Shown in pieces: positions 9,125-19,380 of a DNA stretch of 64,000 bases (position 1 is the stretch's first letter; the number at the start of each line of letters is the position of its first letter). The notes under the pieces are model-generated. The model was not told where the DNA came from. It was given only the letters and a program-made list of their open reading frames with translations, and did not search any database. This stretch comes from Nitrospinaceae bacterium (GTDB lineage Bacteria; Nitrospinota_A; UBA7883; JAJDBK01). Where the stretch lies: NCBI GenBank assembly GCA_029261405.1, contig JAJDBK010000020.1, positions 23,215-87,214 on the forward strand, given 5' to 3'. Position numbers and translations under genes: made by a program.

Positions 9125-10993
9125 CTACCTCAAGTCAATTGTCAATGAGTCCGATTTCTTGCTTTCAAGGCCGTCAGAATCGAACGAGGTGATGGAGAAC
9201 ACCTCTTTTTCGCCCCCTTTGAAACCGGGAACCGTAAACGAAACCTCTTTGGTTTCGGCTATCTTGCTCCAGCCAAAAAAGCCTTTTGTGTAGATCCGGT
9301 ATGTTTCGATATCCATCTCCTGGCTTGCGTTCCACTTCAGGGTGACTTTATCCCCGTCCCAGTCCCAGGCCAGGCCGGTTATCTTGTCGGGGAGTTTTTT
9401 TGTCGTTGCGGTTCCTATCAGGGAAAAACCGCTTTCTATCCCTTCTTTATTGATGGCGGTAATTTTGTAAAACCACGTTTCGAAGTTGTCGAGCCGGTCG
9501 TCGAGGTAGTAGTTTTTTCCCGCTGGTGAATCGCCGAGTTTTCTGTATTTCCCATCCTCTTTGTCTGACCTGTAGATTCGGTATTCCTTAAGGTCGCTCT
9601 CGGGACTTTCTCTCCACGACAGAGGAATGCTGTTCGGTCGGAGGCTGGCCGCTTTCACGTCTTCTGGCGGCAATGGCGCCGCTTTGGTAGTGGCGGCTAC
9701 AATCTCGCTCGGTTCCGATTTGGCGTCTACCCAGTTGTAGGCCTGGAGTCTGTAATAATAGGTTGTCAGATCCTCAAGCTTGCCGAGACCGGAGTAATAT
9801 CCAGAGCTTCCCTTGTCGATATAACCGTTCTTGTTCCGTCCTTTTATCTCTACCAGTTCGTCGAACGGACCGGTTTCGTTTTTTGATCGGAGAATGAAAT
9901 AACCTCGTACGTTTTTATCCTCGTGCGCTTTCCATCGAATCGGAACCTCGCGAGCCCTCCATCCGATAACTTCCAGTCCAAGCGGGGGTGTTGGCGGGTC
10001 AGAGGTCCGTACAGCTATAGAGAACGATTTGTCCCCTTCAACCTCGTAAGGGCTGTACGCGGAGATGGCGTAATGGTAGATAGTGGAATCCTCAAGTTTC
10101 GGTGAAGAGCCTGAACCTTCATTGTAATCGGTGTAGGAGATGGTTTTCCTTCCCTTCAGGCTGGCTATCGATTCGAACGGCCCTACAGGTGTATTCGATC
10201 TGTAGACAATATATCCGGCGACCTCTTCGTTCGGGTGTTCGTCCCATGTGAGAGGGACAGACCTGATTTCGTTACTCTGTCCTGAAAGGTTGGCGGGCGG
10301 TTTCGGAGCGTCTGCCGTGTAGGCGCTGACCATTTCCGACATATCGCTTTCGGTCTTGAATGAGTTTACCGCCGCCACCTTGTAGTAGTAGGTAAACGAG
10401 TCGGCCATGGGAGATCTGCGTGTATGGGTATCGACATAGTTTGAGTTCTCGATTCCATTGATATCGGAAAGTTTCTGGAAATTTCCATGCTCCGATTCGG
10501 AGCGGTAGACGACGTAGCCCTTTGTTTCCGGTTCGGCCTGGATGTTCCATTTGATCTCTATTTTTCTGAAGCCGATCGGAGTGGCCGTTATCCCTGTGGG
10601 GGGGGAGGTTTTGCGTCTTATGATATCTCCCAGAGTTACATCCTTGACACCTTTGGTTATCTCAACACCAGTAAAGGCTATATTCGGCTCCAAAGCCTTA
10701 AGTTCACCTATCAGTAGCTGTTTTGGACCAGCCTGACTTCCGGTGGCCGGGTCGATGTCCGCCTCTCCTTTGCGGATAACGACAAACCTGTCACCCGCCA
10801 GGACCCGTTGGCTGGCGCCCAGATTGATAACGGCGCGGTCACCCTTCTCACTTAATTCAACGATCTCTCCCTCGTAATAAATACCATCTCTGGTATCAGC
10901 GGGAGCTATCCCGACCATCAGGATCAGGAGACAGAATAGAGACGATAGTATGACTGTATTAGCCGAAAAAGGCGCTGATGCTGAACGCTTCAT
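9125..10993 (-). CDS. Exported protein with five fibronectin type III domains
   Basis: From the ATG at 10993 the protein has about 622 residues and starts with a signal peptide or anchor (KR, then a hydrophobic run ending near GIAPAD). An upstream in-frame TTG at 11077 would add 28 residues before the signal and is less likely. A small beta-rich domain (about 40-130) containing [15 protein letters not shown] resembles the domain found in flagellar or pilus lipoproteins. Five repeats of roughly 90 residues follow, each starting P-P and carrying the FN3 W and Y-x-V-Y-R-S motifs. This suggests a cell-surface or periplasmic binding protein. The gene is 101 nt after leuS and runs straight into the rubredoxin gene. 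Its function is unknown. Confidence 0.75.
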   Translation of the reverse strand: MKRSASAPFSANTVILSSLFCLLILMVGIAPADTRDGIYYEGEIVELSEKGDRAVINLGASQRVLAGDRFVVIRKGEADIDPATGSQAGPKQLLIGELKALEPNIAFTGVEITKGVKDVTLGDIIRRKTSPPTGITATPIGFRKIEIKWNIQAEPETKGYVVYRSESEHGNFQKLSDINGIENSNYVDTHTRRSPMADSFTYYYKVAAVNSFKTESDMSEMVSAYTADAPKPPANLSGQSNEIRSVPLTWDEHPNEEVAGYIVYRSNTPVGPFESIASLKGRKTISYTDYNEGSGSSPKLEDSTIYHYAISAYSPYEVEGDKSFSIAVRTSDPPTPPLGLEVIGWRAREVPIRWKAHEDKNVRGYFILRSKNETGPFDELVEIKGRNKNGYIDKGSSGYYSGLGKLEDLTTYYYRLQAYNWVDAKSEPSEIVAATTKAAPLPPEDVKAASLRPNSIPLSWRESPESDLKEYRIYRSDKEDGKYRKLGDSPAGKNYYLDDRLDNFETWFYKITAINKEGIESGFSLIGTATTKKLPDKITGLAWDWDGDKVTLKWNASQEMDIETYRIYTKGFFGWSKIAETKEVSFTVPGFKGGEKEVFSITSFDSDGLESKKSDSLTIDLR

Positions 10994-11094
10994 GTCACTG
11001 TTTTCTGTTAAAGGTTCACAATTCGTTGCGAATTCAGAATTCCGCACTATTTTTGCACATCTTGTTGAATGACTCAATCCAAATCCCGCCCGTT

Positions 11095-13581
11095 TCAGGA
11101 AGTCTGTATGACCACGTTGACGAGCCTGCCGGGTACCACGATAACTTTTCTTATCTGTTTGGCGCCGATGAATTCAACTATCCTCTCATCGGCCAGGGCG
11201 GCATTCTCCGTCCCATCTTTTGAAATAGAGGCGGGAACTGTTATCCTGCTTCTCAGTTTGCCGTTGACCTGTACCACCAAAACTATTTCATCGTCTTGTA
11301 ACAGCTCTTTCTCGGCGTCCGGCCACTTTCGTTCGGCCAAGTCCCCCTCTCCCCCGATTTTATCCCATAATTCCTCCGTGACATGGGGCGCTATCGGGTT
11401 AAGGAGCGTTATGAGGGTGGTTACCGCCTCTTTTAATACGGCGCTGGTCACCTCATCGTACTCCTTCTCCTCTTTGGATGGAAATGCGGCGCCAAGCCCG
11501 TTGAGCAGTTCCATTATGGCCGCTATAGCGGTATTGAACTGGAATCTCGTGAAATCGGTATTAACCTTGTCGATGGTTTTATGAGTTAACCGTCTGACAT
11601 CGGCAAGTTCTTTCGGAAGATTTTTGACCGGTGGCGCAGTGACCCCATTCTGGATGGCGACAAGACGGAAGTTTATAAATCTGTAAAGTCTGCCTATAAA
11701 TCGTGAGGCGCCCTCAATGCCGGAATCGTCCCAGTCCAGATCCCGTTCCGGAGGGGCGGCGAAAAGGATGAAAAGTCGGGTGGCGTCGGCGCCATGCTTT
11801 GTTATCAGGTCGTCCGGGTCTACAACGTTCCCTTTCGACTTGCTCATCTTGGCGCCGTCCTTAATAACCATTCCCTGGGTAAGAAGGGAGGTGAACGGTT
11901 CATTTACCGGGACAGCGTCAATCTTTTTAAGAAACCGCATAAAAAACCGGGCGTAGAGCAGATGCAATATCGCATGTTCGATTCCACCCACATACTGGTC
12001 AACCGGCGCCCAATAGTCGATATCCCCCTTTGCCGCCACCTCTGTATTGAGTCTGGCCGAAGCGTATCTTATAAAATACCAGGAGGAGCACATGAACGTG
12101 TCCATGGTATCGGTCTCCCGTTTACCATTACCGCCACATTTCGGGCAGTTAGCGTCGCTGAACGAGTCGATCTCCGCCAAACCGGAGACAGAGCCCCTGA
12201 ATTCGATATCGGTCGGTAACTTGATCGGAAGATCATTGTCTGGTACACGAACCGGCCCGCACGAGTCACAATGGATGATCGGTATGGGCGCTCCCCAGTA
12301 ACGTTGTCGGGAAATTCCCCAATCACGCAGACGGTAGTTTATTGTTCCGCAACCTATATCTTTCTCTTTCAGGTGGTCCACCACCTTTCTGATCCCCTCT
12401 CTCCTGTTGTGCAGACCGGTAAAAGGGCCGGAGTTTATCATCAGGCCATCTCCAGAGTAAGCCTCTTCAGGCGCTTCATCCGGGCCATCTTCGGAGGATA
12501 TTACCTGACGGATCGGTATGTCGTATTTGCGGGCGAACTCGAAATCGCGCTGATCGTGGGCCGGTACGCTCATAATGGCGCCAGAACCATATTCTATCAG
12601 GACGAAATTGGCTATCCAGATCGGTATCGACTCGCCGTTAAGCGGATTGACGGCGTACCTGCCGGTGAAGACACCTCTCTTTTCAATTACCTCGCCTCTA
12701 GGTCTCTCCTCTTTGGTCACCTCATCGATAAAACGGTTTACCGCATCTTCCTGATCGGTCCCTTTCGCCAGTTTTTTAGCATTGGCATGCTCTGGCGCCA
12801 GGGCCATGAACGTTGCGCCGTATAGAGTGTCCGGACGGGTGGTGAATATGGTCAGGCTATCAAACCCTTCCACCGTAAAAGTTACTTCTGCGCCGAGCGA
12901 TTTTCCTATCCAGTTCTCCTGCATGGTCAAAACCCTGTCGGGCCATTTGCCACGCAGTTCTTTTACGCCTTCAAGAAGCTCTTCGGCGTAATCGGTGATT
13001 TTCAGGAACCAGCCATCCCGCTCCTGTTTTATAACGGCGTTGTCACACCGCCAGCACGCCCCGTCGATAACCTGTTCGTTGGCCAGCACGGTTGAGCAAT
13101 CGTCGCACCAGTTAACGTAAGTCCTCTTCTGGTACGCCAGCCCCTCGTCGAACATTCGGGCGAAGATCCACTGGGTCCATTTGTAATAACCTGGGTGGGA
13201 AGTGGCTATCTCCCGGCTCCAGTCGTAGGAAAAACCGAGCGATTTGAACTGTTCGCGCATCCGGTTTATGTTCGCAACGGTCCAGTCGGCCGGGTGGCTC
13301 TTGTTGGCGATAGCGGCGTTCTCCGCTGGCAGTCCAAAACTGTCCCAACCGATGGGGTGGAGTACGTTAAAACCGGCCATGGTTTTTTGCCGGGCTATAG
13401 CGTCGCCGATGGTGTAGTTACGCACGTGCCCCATGTGTATGTTGCCGGAAGGGTAGGGGAACATCTCCAGAAGGTAATATTTGGGCCTGGAGCTATCGGT
13501 TTCGACCGAAAACGAGTTATTTTTGCTCCAAACGCTTTGCCATTTTTGTTCTATGGCGGAATAATCGTAGGAATCTGACAT
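11095..13581 (-). CDS. leuS: Leucyl-tRNA synthetase
   Basis: This is a class I aminoacyl-tRNA synthetase that charges tRNA-Leu and edits mischarged products. Its 828 residues match the bacterial form. The HIGH-type motif is in PYPSGNIHMGHVRNYT near residues 42-57. The editing domain includes TIFTTRPDTLYGATF and the signature KMSKSKGNVVDP is near residue 579. Four cysteines around WCDDC and CWRC, and again HCDSC and NCPKCGG, mark zinc knuckles. It begins with ATG after an AGGAAA site; TATAAT on the minus strand (13619-13624) may be its -10 box, since the HPt gene ends 65 nt upstream. Confidence 0.97.
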   Translation of the reverse strand: MSDSYDYSAIEQKWQSVWSKNNSFSVETDSSRPKYYLLEMFPYPSGNIHMGHVRNYTIGDAIARQKTMAGFNVLHPIGWDSFGLPAENAAIANKSHPADWTVANINRMREQFKSLGFSYDWSREIATSHPGYYKWTQWIFARMFDEGLAYQKRTYVNWCDDCSTVLANEQVIDGACWRCDNAVIKQERDGWFLKITDYAEELLEGVKELRGKWPDRVLTMQENWIGKSLGAEVTFTVEGFDSLTIFTTRPDTLYGATFMALAPEHANAKKLAKGTDQEDAVNRFIDEVTKEERPRGEVIEKRGVFTGRYAVNPLNGESIPIWIANFVLIEYGSGAIMSVPAHDQRDFEFARKYDIPIRQVISSEDGPDEAPEEAYSGDGLMINSGPFTGLHNRREGIRKVVDHLKEKDIGCGTINYRLRDWGISRQRYWGAPIPIIHCDSCGPVRVPDNDLPIKLPTDIEFRGSVSGLAEIDSFSDANCPKCGGNGKRETDTMDTFMCSSWYFIRYASARLNTEVAAKGDIDYWAPVDQYVGGIEHAILHLLYARFFMRFLKKIDAVPVNEPFTSLLTQGMVIKDGAKMSKSKGNVVDPDDLITKHGADATRLFILFAAPPERDLDWDDSGIEGASRFIGRLYRFINFRLVAIQNGVTAPPVKNLPKELADVRRLTHKTIDKVNTDFTRFQFNTAIAAIMELLNGLGAAFPSKEEKEYDEVTSAVLKEAVTTLITLLNPIAPHVTEELWDKIGGEGDLAERKWPDAEKELLQDDEIVLVVQVNGKLRSRITVPASISKDGTENAALADERIVEFIGAKQIRKVIVVPGRLVNVVIQTS

Positions 13582-13646
13582 TTATGTTTCCTGTAAGAAC
13601 TGTACTTTAAAGGGGGAAATTATACTACAGAGATTCCGAAAAGCGA

Positions 13647-13964
13647 CTATTCGAAAACCACGTCCACCCTGTCGAGGTAGTCTTCCAGTTGTGAGGTGTT
13701 GGCCCTGACAGCTTCCTGGTCCAGGGAGTCAGCCGCCTTTTCGATGTCGGCGCCCATGTCTGTAATTAAACCGAAACCGTACCCTCCACCGGCTCCTTTA
13801 ATGCTGTGGCCTAGAATGCGGATAGTTTCATAGTCGTCTTTCTTGAGCGACTCGCCTATTGTCTTAATATATTCTCTCAGGTTTCCGAAAAAAATAGGCA
13901 ATATCTCTTCGATATCGGGATCGATCCTTACGGTTACCCGTCCCTTTTCACTACTATCGTTCAA
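13647..13964 (-). CDS. Histidine phosphotransfer (HPt) domain protein
   Basis: The 105-residue protein is a stand-alone HPt module that relays phosphate between receiver domains. The phospho-accepting histidine is H53 in [14 protein letters not shown], the classic H-x-x-K-G-x-x motif. It starts at TTG, with GGAG 8 nt upstream; the TTGA overlaps the stop codon of the hybrid kinase gene, so the two are translationally coupled. The kinase ends in a receiver but lacks its own HPt, so this protein is its obvious phosphorelay partner. The final response regulator is not encoded nearby. Confidence 0.88.
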   Translation of the reverse strand: MNDSSEKGRVTVRIDPDIEEILPIFFGNLREYIKTIGESLKKDDYETIRILGHSIKGAGGGYGFGLITDMGADIEKAADSLDQEAVRANTSQLEDYLDRVDVVFE

Positions 13965-15916
13965 TTTCTATCTCCTGATCTATATTTTTCCACGGTTTCG
14001 AGCAGTACCGTTTTTCTGACAGGTTTGGTGATGTGACCATCGCAACCGGCCTCGCCACTCTTTTCCCGGCTCTCCTGCAGGGCGTGAGCGGTAAGGGCGA
14101 CTATCGGTTTTCGTTTCATCCCGTTTGTTGTTTCCCACTCCCGGATTTTCCGGGTGGCCGTTAAACCGTCCATCACCGGCATTTCGATATCCATAAAAGT
14201 AAGATCGTATTTTCCGGAAATGAACTTTTCAACAGCGATCTCCCCATTTTCCGCAACATCGACATTATGCGGCGTTTTCTTCAAGTATGCCAGAATCAGG
14301 TTCCGGTTGTCCCGATTATCCTCCACCAGAAGAATGTTAAGCGGACGGTTCTTCTCCTCGGCTTGCGCAATTTCATTTCCAGAACCTGCATCTACTGATT
14401 CCCTTGTCGATACCCCGAATTTAGCGGTGAAATAAAAGACGCTCCCTTCCCCGACAACACTCTCCACACTAAGTTTGCCTCCCATTGTATCAACAAGGTG
14501 TTTTGATATGGATAACCCCAGACCGGTACCCCCGTATTTTCGGGTGATGGATGAGTCCGCTTGAGTGAAACTCTCGAAAATATCGTGAAGTTTCTCCTCG
14601 GGAATTCCAATCCCTGTATCCATGATTGAGAAGAAAAGTTCAACCGACTGATCCTTTTGGCCGTTACTCTTGACAGCGATCTCCACTTCACCTTTTTCGG
14701 TAAATTTTACAGCGTTTCCCGTCAGGTTGAGAATGACCTGCCGCAACCTGCCAGGGTCGCCGAGAAGGGATTGAGGAGCATGGGGATCCATAACTACCTT
14801 AAGTTCAATACCTTTCTCCTTTGCTTTGATGGCTGAAAGTTCGCATATCTGATCAAGGGTTGGTTTAAGATCGAACGGGATTATTTCCAACTCCAGGTGG
14901 CCCGCCTCAATTTTTGACAGGTCGAGGACATCGTTTAATACACAGAGCAGGGTCTCTCCGGCGTAGCGGAAAGTGTTCATATATTTCGTCTGTTCCGATG
15001 AGAGATCAGTTTCGTCCAGGAGGTCCGCCATGCCGATAATGGCGTTCATTGGTGTCCTGATCTCGTGACTCATGCTGGCCAGAAACTCGCTTTTGGTCTG
15101 GTTGGCCTTATCCGCCAGTTTTGCGTACTCTTCCGCCCGCTCCATGGAATCGGACGCCTCTTCCCTAAGCCTCTCCGATTCTTTCAGGGCGGTGGAAAGT
15201 TGACGCGATGTGAATTCCGCCGTTTTTCTGGCGCCTTCAAGCTCTACACACACCTCTTTGATTTCCGAGAGGTTCCTCTCTCTTCGCTGGTCAAATCGGT
15301 AGATTACGATTCCGACCAGGGCTGTAAGAAAGAGGCTCATCGCTACAAGGAGAAGCTGGGTGAACCTGAGGCCGTTCAGATCTGTGTCGATTTTTTTCCT
15401 GAGCTGACCCTCAACGACATTCGTCTCGCTTATCAAGTCCCTGAAGATCCGGTCGAACTTCTGGTCGATAGATGAGCCTATTCCTGTATTTCCGGTAGCC
15501 CTTTTGTCGTATCGCTCCCTGGCGACCTCCCTGAAACGTGTAACCTTGTTCCTGATCTGAAGGATCCGCAGGGTTGCCGAAGAATCGAGAAAACCATTTT
15601 CGCTGACATTTTTCCGTTTGGCCTCTTTTATTATCAGGTTCAGATATCTGTCCGTCTCGTCGAGCATACTCCAGACGATTTCGATATCCTCTTGCATATC
15701 GCCAGCAATGATCTCTTCAAACCAGAGGTGGGCTAAGGTGGTGTTGAATTTGACTTTCGATGTAGCGTGGATGAGAGGAATATAACTACCAGAGCGAACA
15801 CCGAGCTGTACGCTGAACCGGATCATCAGGGTGACCGCTATTCCGGTCAGCCCGATCAGGAGTATTAACCTTAAGCGGGGCCAGTTCGTTGTGTTCGGTT
15901 GACCAACCGTTTCCAT
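13961..15916 (-). CDS. Hybrid sensor histidine kinase with C-terminal receiver domain
   Basis: From ATG at 15916 the protein has 651 residues; a GTG 18 nt upstream is possible, but the ATG has GGAG at the right distance. It has a first membrane helix (about 15-35), a helical periplasmic sensor region (about 55-185), a second helix (187-207) and a coiled coil. Next come HisKA with phospho-accepting H284 in [10 protein letters not shown], the ATPase domain ([11 protein letters not shown]), and a receiver with the acceptor D in [11 protein letters not shown]. It should pass phosphate to the HPt protein encoded just downstream. The signal is unknown. It lies 55 nt downstream of mreB on the same strand and may belong to one transcript with it. 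Confidence 0.9.
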   Translation of the reverse strand: METVGQPNTTNWPRLRLILLIGLTGIAVTLMIRFSVQLGVRSGSYIPLIHATSKVKFNTTLAHLWFEEIIAGDMQEDIEIVWSMLDETDRYLNLIIKEAKRKNVSENGFLDSSATLRILQIRNKVTRFREVARERYDKRATGNTGIGSSIDQKFDRIFRDLISETNVVEGQLRKKIDTDLNGLRFTQLLLVAMSLFLTALVGIVIYRFDQRRERNLSEIKEVCVELEGARKTAEFTSRQLSTALKESERLREEASDSMERAEEYAKLADKANQTKSEFLASMSHEIRTPMNAIIGMADLLDETDLSSEQTKYMNTFRYAGETLLCVLNDVLDLSKIEAGHLELEIIPFDLKPTLDQICELSAIKAKEKGIELKVVMDPHAPQSLLGDPGRLRQVILNLTGNAVKFTEKGEVEIAVKSNGQKDQSVELFFSIMDTGIGIPEEKLHDIFESFTQADSSITRKYGGTGLGLSISKHLVDTMGGKLSVESVVGEGSVFYFTAKFGVSTRESVDAGSGNEIAQAEEKNRPLNILLVEDNRDNRNLILAYLKKTPHNVDVAENGEIAVEKFISGKYDLTFMDIEMPVMDGLTATRKIREWETTNGMKRKPIVALTAHALQESREKSGEAGCDGHITKPVRKTVLLETVEKYRSGDRN

Positions 15917-15971
15917 TTTGCTCCGAGGCCCCACGTATAGACAGAAGAACGATGCTTGACGTTTTGCGGAA

Positions 15972-17003
15972 TCAGTTTATGATCACTTTTCTTAGCTGAT
16001 CCCACTCTTCCAATACTCTACCGGCGCCCCTCGCAACAGCGGTGAGCGGGTCCTTCGCCCTGTATACAGGAATTGTAAGTTCCTTGGCGATTCTGGCGCC
16101 TAACCCTTTTATCAGCGCTCCTCCCCCGGCAAGCACAATTCCACGATTGGAAATATCCTCGGCAAACTCAGGGGTGGTCTTCTCAAGAGCCCTCCTGATT
16201 GAGTCGCAAATAGCCCGGACCGGCTCATCCATGGCTTCCCTTATATCCTCGTCGGAAAGTTTGATGGAGCGCGGCAACCCACCGACAAGATCCCTGCCGA
16301 AAACTTTTGTGGTGATCCTTCTGTCGAGTGGATGGGCCGAACCGATAGTCATCTTGACTTTCTCCGCCTCGAAGATTCCGATCTCCAGGTTAAAGGCGCT
16401 TCTGATAAACCGGGCGATGGTTTCGTCTATCTCATCTCCAGCCACCCGGATCGACTCGCTGTAGGCCGTCGCGTTTAAAGATATGATGGCTACCTCGGTG
16501 GTACCTCCGCCGATATCGACGATGAGGTTTCCGGTCGATTCGGATACCGGCATTCTGGCGCCTATTGCCGCCGCCATCGGCTCTTCGAGCAGGTGAACCT
16601 CCCGAACCCCGGCGCTTAACGCCGAGTCGATGACCGCCTTCTTCTCAACCTGGGTTATGCCGGTCGGAATGCCAATCACGATTTTCGGTTTTAAAGCAAA
16701 CCGTTGCGGTTTGACCGCATTAATGAAGTAGGAGATCATCTTGCTGGTGGAGTCGAAATCGGCGATGACACCGTCTTTCATGGGGCGTATCGCCTCGAAC
16801 TTGCTGGGCGTCTTGCCATACATCGCTTTGGCTTTGGCGCCGATGGCGAGCAGTTTCCCCGAGTCTTTAGCGAGAACCACCACTGATGGTTCGTTAAGCA
16901 TGATGCCTCTGCCCTTGACGTAGACCAGGGTATTTGCCGTACCAAGGTCCATAGCCAGATCAGACGAAAATGCGCCAAGAAACTTGTCTAATAATCTGTT
17001 CAT
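15972..17003 (-). CDS. mreB: Rod shape-determining protein MreB
   Basis: This actin-like protein polymerises under the inner membrane and guides the elongasome that builds the lateral cell wall. Its 343 residues are full length. Visible are the N-terminal [19 protein letters not shown], the phosphate-binding loops [10 protein letters not shown] and [11 protein letters not shown], and [18 protein letters not shown]. Its ATG overlaps the stop codon of the upstream GAF/GGDEF-like gene (ATGA), giving tight coupling. The usual partners mreC and mreD are not downstream: a histidine kinase follows instead. This may therefore be a second MreB or a rearranged locus. Confidence 0.95.
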   Translation of the reverse strand: MNRLLDKFLGAFSSDLAMDLGTANTLVYVKGRGIMLNEPSVVVLAKDSGKLLAIGAKAKAMYGKTPSKFEAIRPMKDGVIADFDSTSKMISYFINAVKPQRFALKPKIVIGIPTGITQVEKKAVIDSALSAGVREVHLLEEPMAAAIGARMPVSESTGNLIVDIGGGTTEVAIISLNATAYSESIRVAGDEIDETIARFIRSAFNLEIGIFEAEKVKMTIGSAHPLDRRITTKVFGRDLVGGLPRSIKLSDEDIREAMDEPVRAICDSIRRALEKTTPEFAEDISNRGIVLAGGGALIKGLGARIAKELTIPVYRAKDPLTAVARGAGRVLEEWDQLRKVIIN

Positions 17004-18448
17004 TTATTGGCAAACTTAAGTTCAGGGGAGGAATCAGATCCTCCGTAAAGGGCCACTCGCTGACCGGGAGTGATAGTGGCCCGGTTCGCCGCGATCAGCG
17101 CTTTTCCGATAAGGTCTTCCATGGTTGTTCCGTCCGACGGGAAAAAAGCGGTTCCAATAGCCGGGGTGATCTGCATCTCCATCCCTTTGAACTGAAAGGG
17201 GGTAGATTCTATGCTGGAGGCTATTTCATTTAACAAAGCCACGGAATCACGCTTGTTGATGTTATCAAACACAAGAATAAACTGGTCCCCGAAATATCGG
17301 CAAACTGCGCCACAACGCTCCGCTATATCGTTTAGTCTCCGACCGGTTTCTATCAAGGCGTAATCACCACCTTCGATTCCGACCTGCTGGTTAATACGGG
17401 AAAACCCTATAAGGTTAACCACCGATACGGATCCTGTCTCCGGCATTGTGGCGTACCGATCAAGCAGGTATCGATGGTTGAATCTGCCTGTAAGGGGATC
17501 AACATACTCCCATACCCGCTCCTTGTTGTGCAGATATAGACATGCGAATGCGCTTGCACAGGTGGTGGCGACCATACTCAAAGCTTTTTCGTCCGCCTTG
17601 TGAAACGCTCCCCTCTCTTTTGAGAGCAGGCCGATAGCGCCGAAAGTCGTCTCGTGGGCAACCATGGGAGCGCCCAGAAATGAACGCCACTTCGACCCGG
17701 CGCCAGGGAAAAGATCGAACTCGCCCCTTTCTGGCACATATATTACTGTACCGTGCTGGATTACCATGCCGATACGGGAACCTGTCAGCGGAAGGGGAGC
17801 CTCGTTTACCCCGGGTGTTTTTACCAGATGGAAATTGTTGGAGTCGAATGATTTAACTGCGAATACTATCGAGTCGTGCGATATCAGGAATGGAAGATGG
17901 GCCCGCACACCCTTTACAAGAGAGTCGATAGTTGTACAGCTTGAAATTCTCTCGATCATTGTGTAGAGGGAATCGAACGATACCGCGCCCTGGTCGAGTT
18001 TTATCCTGCGTCTGCCCCGAACGAGGGCAAGCGATATGGCGGCGGCGAATTCGCTTAATATCTTCACTACCTTCTCGGTAAAAAGATATTGCCGTTTACT
18101 GTCAATAGCCAGAACACCGATCACCCGGTCCCCCTCTTTTACCGGCGCCGCCGCAAAAGATTTTATCTCTTCGTTTTTCAGATAATATCGGAGGGCGGAT
18201 GTAGTGTCCCGGTCGAATTCCTTGGCATGGGTCGGTTTATCGTTCTTGGCGACCCACCCTACCAGGCCGTGTCCAGTCGGTATGACCGCATCGCTATCCA
18301 CATTCAACGAGAGAGAGTGATAGGTGAACAGACGCAATGCGGCGCTGTCATTCTCGTCAATTATGAATAGTGCGGCGGTGAACGCCTCTGTGGCGTTACT
18401 GGCCAGATCCACAAGATGCCGTACATCTTCCTTGAGCTGGAGGTACAT
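17000..18448 (-). CDS. GAF-GAF-degenerate GGDEF protein coupled to mreB
   Basis: This is a 482-residue soluble protein. Residues about 1-140 and 155-305 look like two GAF domains; the first contains GLVGWVAKNDKPTH and PVKEGDRVIGVLAID. Residues 312-470 are a GGDEF fold, opening with YVDPLTGRFNHRYLLDR. The active site is altered: GGD/EEF reads FGDQF (386-390), and the metal-binding D-x-D region reads NLIGFSR (345-351). Diguanylate cyclase activity is thus improbable; nucleotide or ligand sensing is more likely. It overlaps mreB by 4 nt. Upstream DNA has been rebuilt by repeats and an IS remnant; a TATACT at 18488-18493 on the minus strand is a possible -10 box. No clear Shine-Dalgarno site precedes the ATG. 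Confidence 0.8.
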   Translation of the reverse strand: MYLQLKEDVRHLVDLASNATEAFTAALFIIDENDSAALRLFTYHSLSLNVDSDAVIPTGHGLVGWVAKNDKPTHAKEFDRDTTSALRYYLKNEEIKSFAAAPVKEGDRVIGVLAIDSKRQYLFTEKVVKILSEFAAAISLALVRGRRRIKLDQGAVSFDSLYTMIERISSCTTIDSLVKGVRAHLPFLISHDSIVFAVKSFDSNNFHLVKTPGVNEAPLPLTGSRIGMVIQHGTVIYVPERGEFDLFPGAGSKWRSFLGAPMVAHETTFGAIGLLSKERGAFHKADEKALSMVATTCASAFACLYLHNKERVWEYVDPLTGRFNHRYLLDRYATMPETGSVSVVNLIGFSRINQQVGIEGGDYALIETGRRLNDIAERCGAVCRYFGDQFILVFDNINKRDSVALLNEIASSIESTPFQFKGMEMQITPAIGTAFFPSDGTTMEDLIGKALIAANRATITPGQRVALYGGSDSSPELKFANK

Positions 18449-18748
18449 TTTTTATTAAGCGTATCCTGATTTAACACACAATGAACCAGTATAGCCGCCT
18501 CAGCGCAATTCCGAAAGAACAAAACCGCCTTGGCGGACACCCTCTCGGGGTACGAGGCGTACTGCCAGTACATGGCGCGCCCAGCCGGGTACAAGGTGTG
18601 GTGTATGGCACACTGCCGCCCCCAGCGACCTCCCTGCCATCGTAGTCATGGGGATGGGTTCCGTAACAGACCCGATGGAAGGGGGCGTAGCCCCCGCTAC
18701 CAGCGCGAATTGAATAAGGCTTTCACACGGCGCGTTAGATTCTATATA
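18449..18748. other. Non-coding stretch between the mreB operon and the IS110 remnant
   Basis: No credible gene is seen on either strand; the short open frames lack family features. The stretch holds the presumed promoter of the GAF/GGDEF-mreB operon (close to 18490), the first of two related repeats (18661-18717) with a GGGGGC-GTA-GCCCCC hairpin, and then the 3' end of the IS110 remnant. Confidence 0.5.
18661..18717. repeat. Repeat copy A, related to copy B at 19615-19672
   Basis: This 57-bp sequence starts CCGTAACAGA and contains GGCGTAGCC and CGCTACC. By hand alignment it matches copy B in the same orientation at about 45 of 58 positions. Its centre can fold as a 6-bp hairpin (GGGGGC / GCCCCC). 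The two copies lie on either side of the IS110 remnant. Their identity is unknown; a REP-like genomic repeat is plausible. Confidence 0.55.
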
Positions 18749-19366
18749 TCAAGTCAACGCATATTGTAGTTTATTTTCATCATATATTTCTCCTGTTTTC
18801 CAGAGTGAGAAGGCTATACGGGCTATCTTTCGAGCGATAATGACGAGGGCCTCTGTCGATGGGAGGCCGCGGTTACGATACCCTTGATGCAGCTCTCTGA
18901 ACTCTGGGCGCTTTATGGCTATCATTGCCGACAGATGTAAAAGTTTTCGAAGCTGGCCTGATCCTCGTTTTGTAAGACGCCTTCGACCCTGTTTGCCGCC
19001 GGAGTCTGACGGCCTCGGATCGAGTCTCCGAGGTATGCGATGAAACTATCGACGCAAGTAAAAGCGACCTTGTCAAACGTCAGGGCGAGCGAGGCCCCAA
19101 TCACCCGACCAACACCAGGAACACTCCCCACACGATGTCGCCCTTCCTTGCGACCAGGTTCGGAATCAACCTCGCGGACCGCTTCTTTTGTGAGGGCGTC
19201 TTTTAATGTCGCAACCGCCACTAACGAACCGATCTCTATCTTTAGTGAGCCACTTTTTAATATCAGCTTCTTTGTTCGGAACATATGCGACCGGGCGTGA
19301 CTTGTCGGCAAACGCTATGACCAATTCGCCCTTGCTGGTATCCACTCCTATGACAGAAACACTCAT
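18749..19366 (-). pseudogene. Broken IS110-family transposase
   Basis: Three pieces of one transposase are seen in different frames. The first, from ATG 19366 with GGAGG upstream, reads MSVSVIGVDTSKGELVIA, the DEDD-domain start of IS110 enzymes. The second (about 19225-19030) contains VGSVPGVGRVIGASLAL, the helix-hairpin motif of the Transposase_20 domain. The third (about 19035-18749) continues with SDSGGKQGRRRLTKRGSG through to LQYALT and a TGA stop. About 200 residues survive of the 330 or more expected. A deletion near 19200-19225 removed most of the catalytic middle, and a frameshift lies near 19030. It is a decayed element. Confidence 0.85.
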
Positions 19367-19380
19367 GACAGTCCCTCCTC

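Noticed and set aside
17000..18448. Active diguanylate cyclase
   Set aside because: GGDEF is replaced by FGDQF and the metal-binding Asp region is changed, so it was described as degenerate.
18530..18769. Small plus-strand open frame (about 79 codons) in the non-coding stretch
   Set aside because: It has no ribosome-binding site, runs through repeat copy A and into the IS110 3' end, and its composition (Arg/Pro/Cys-rich) is that of a random frame.
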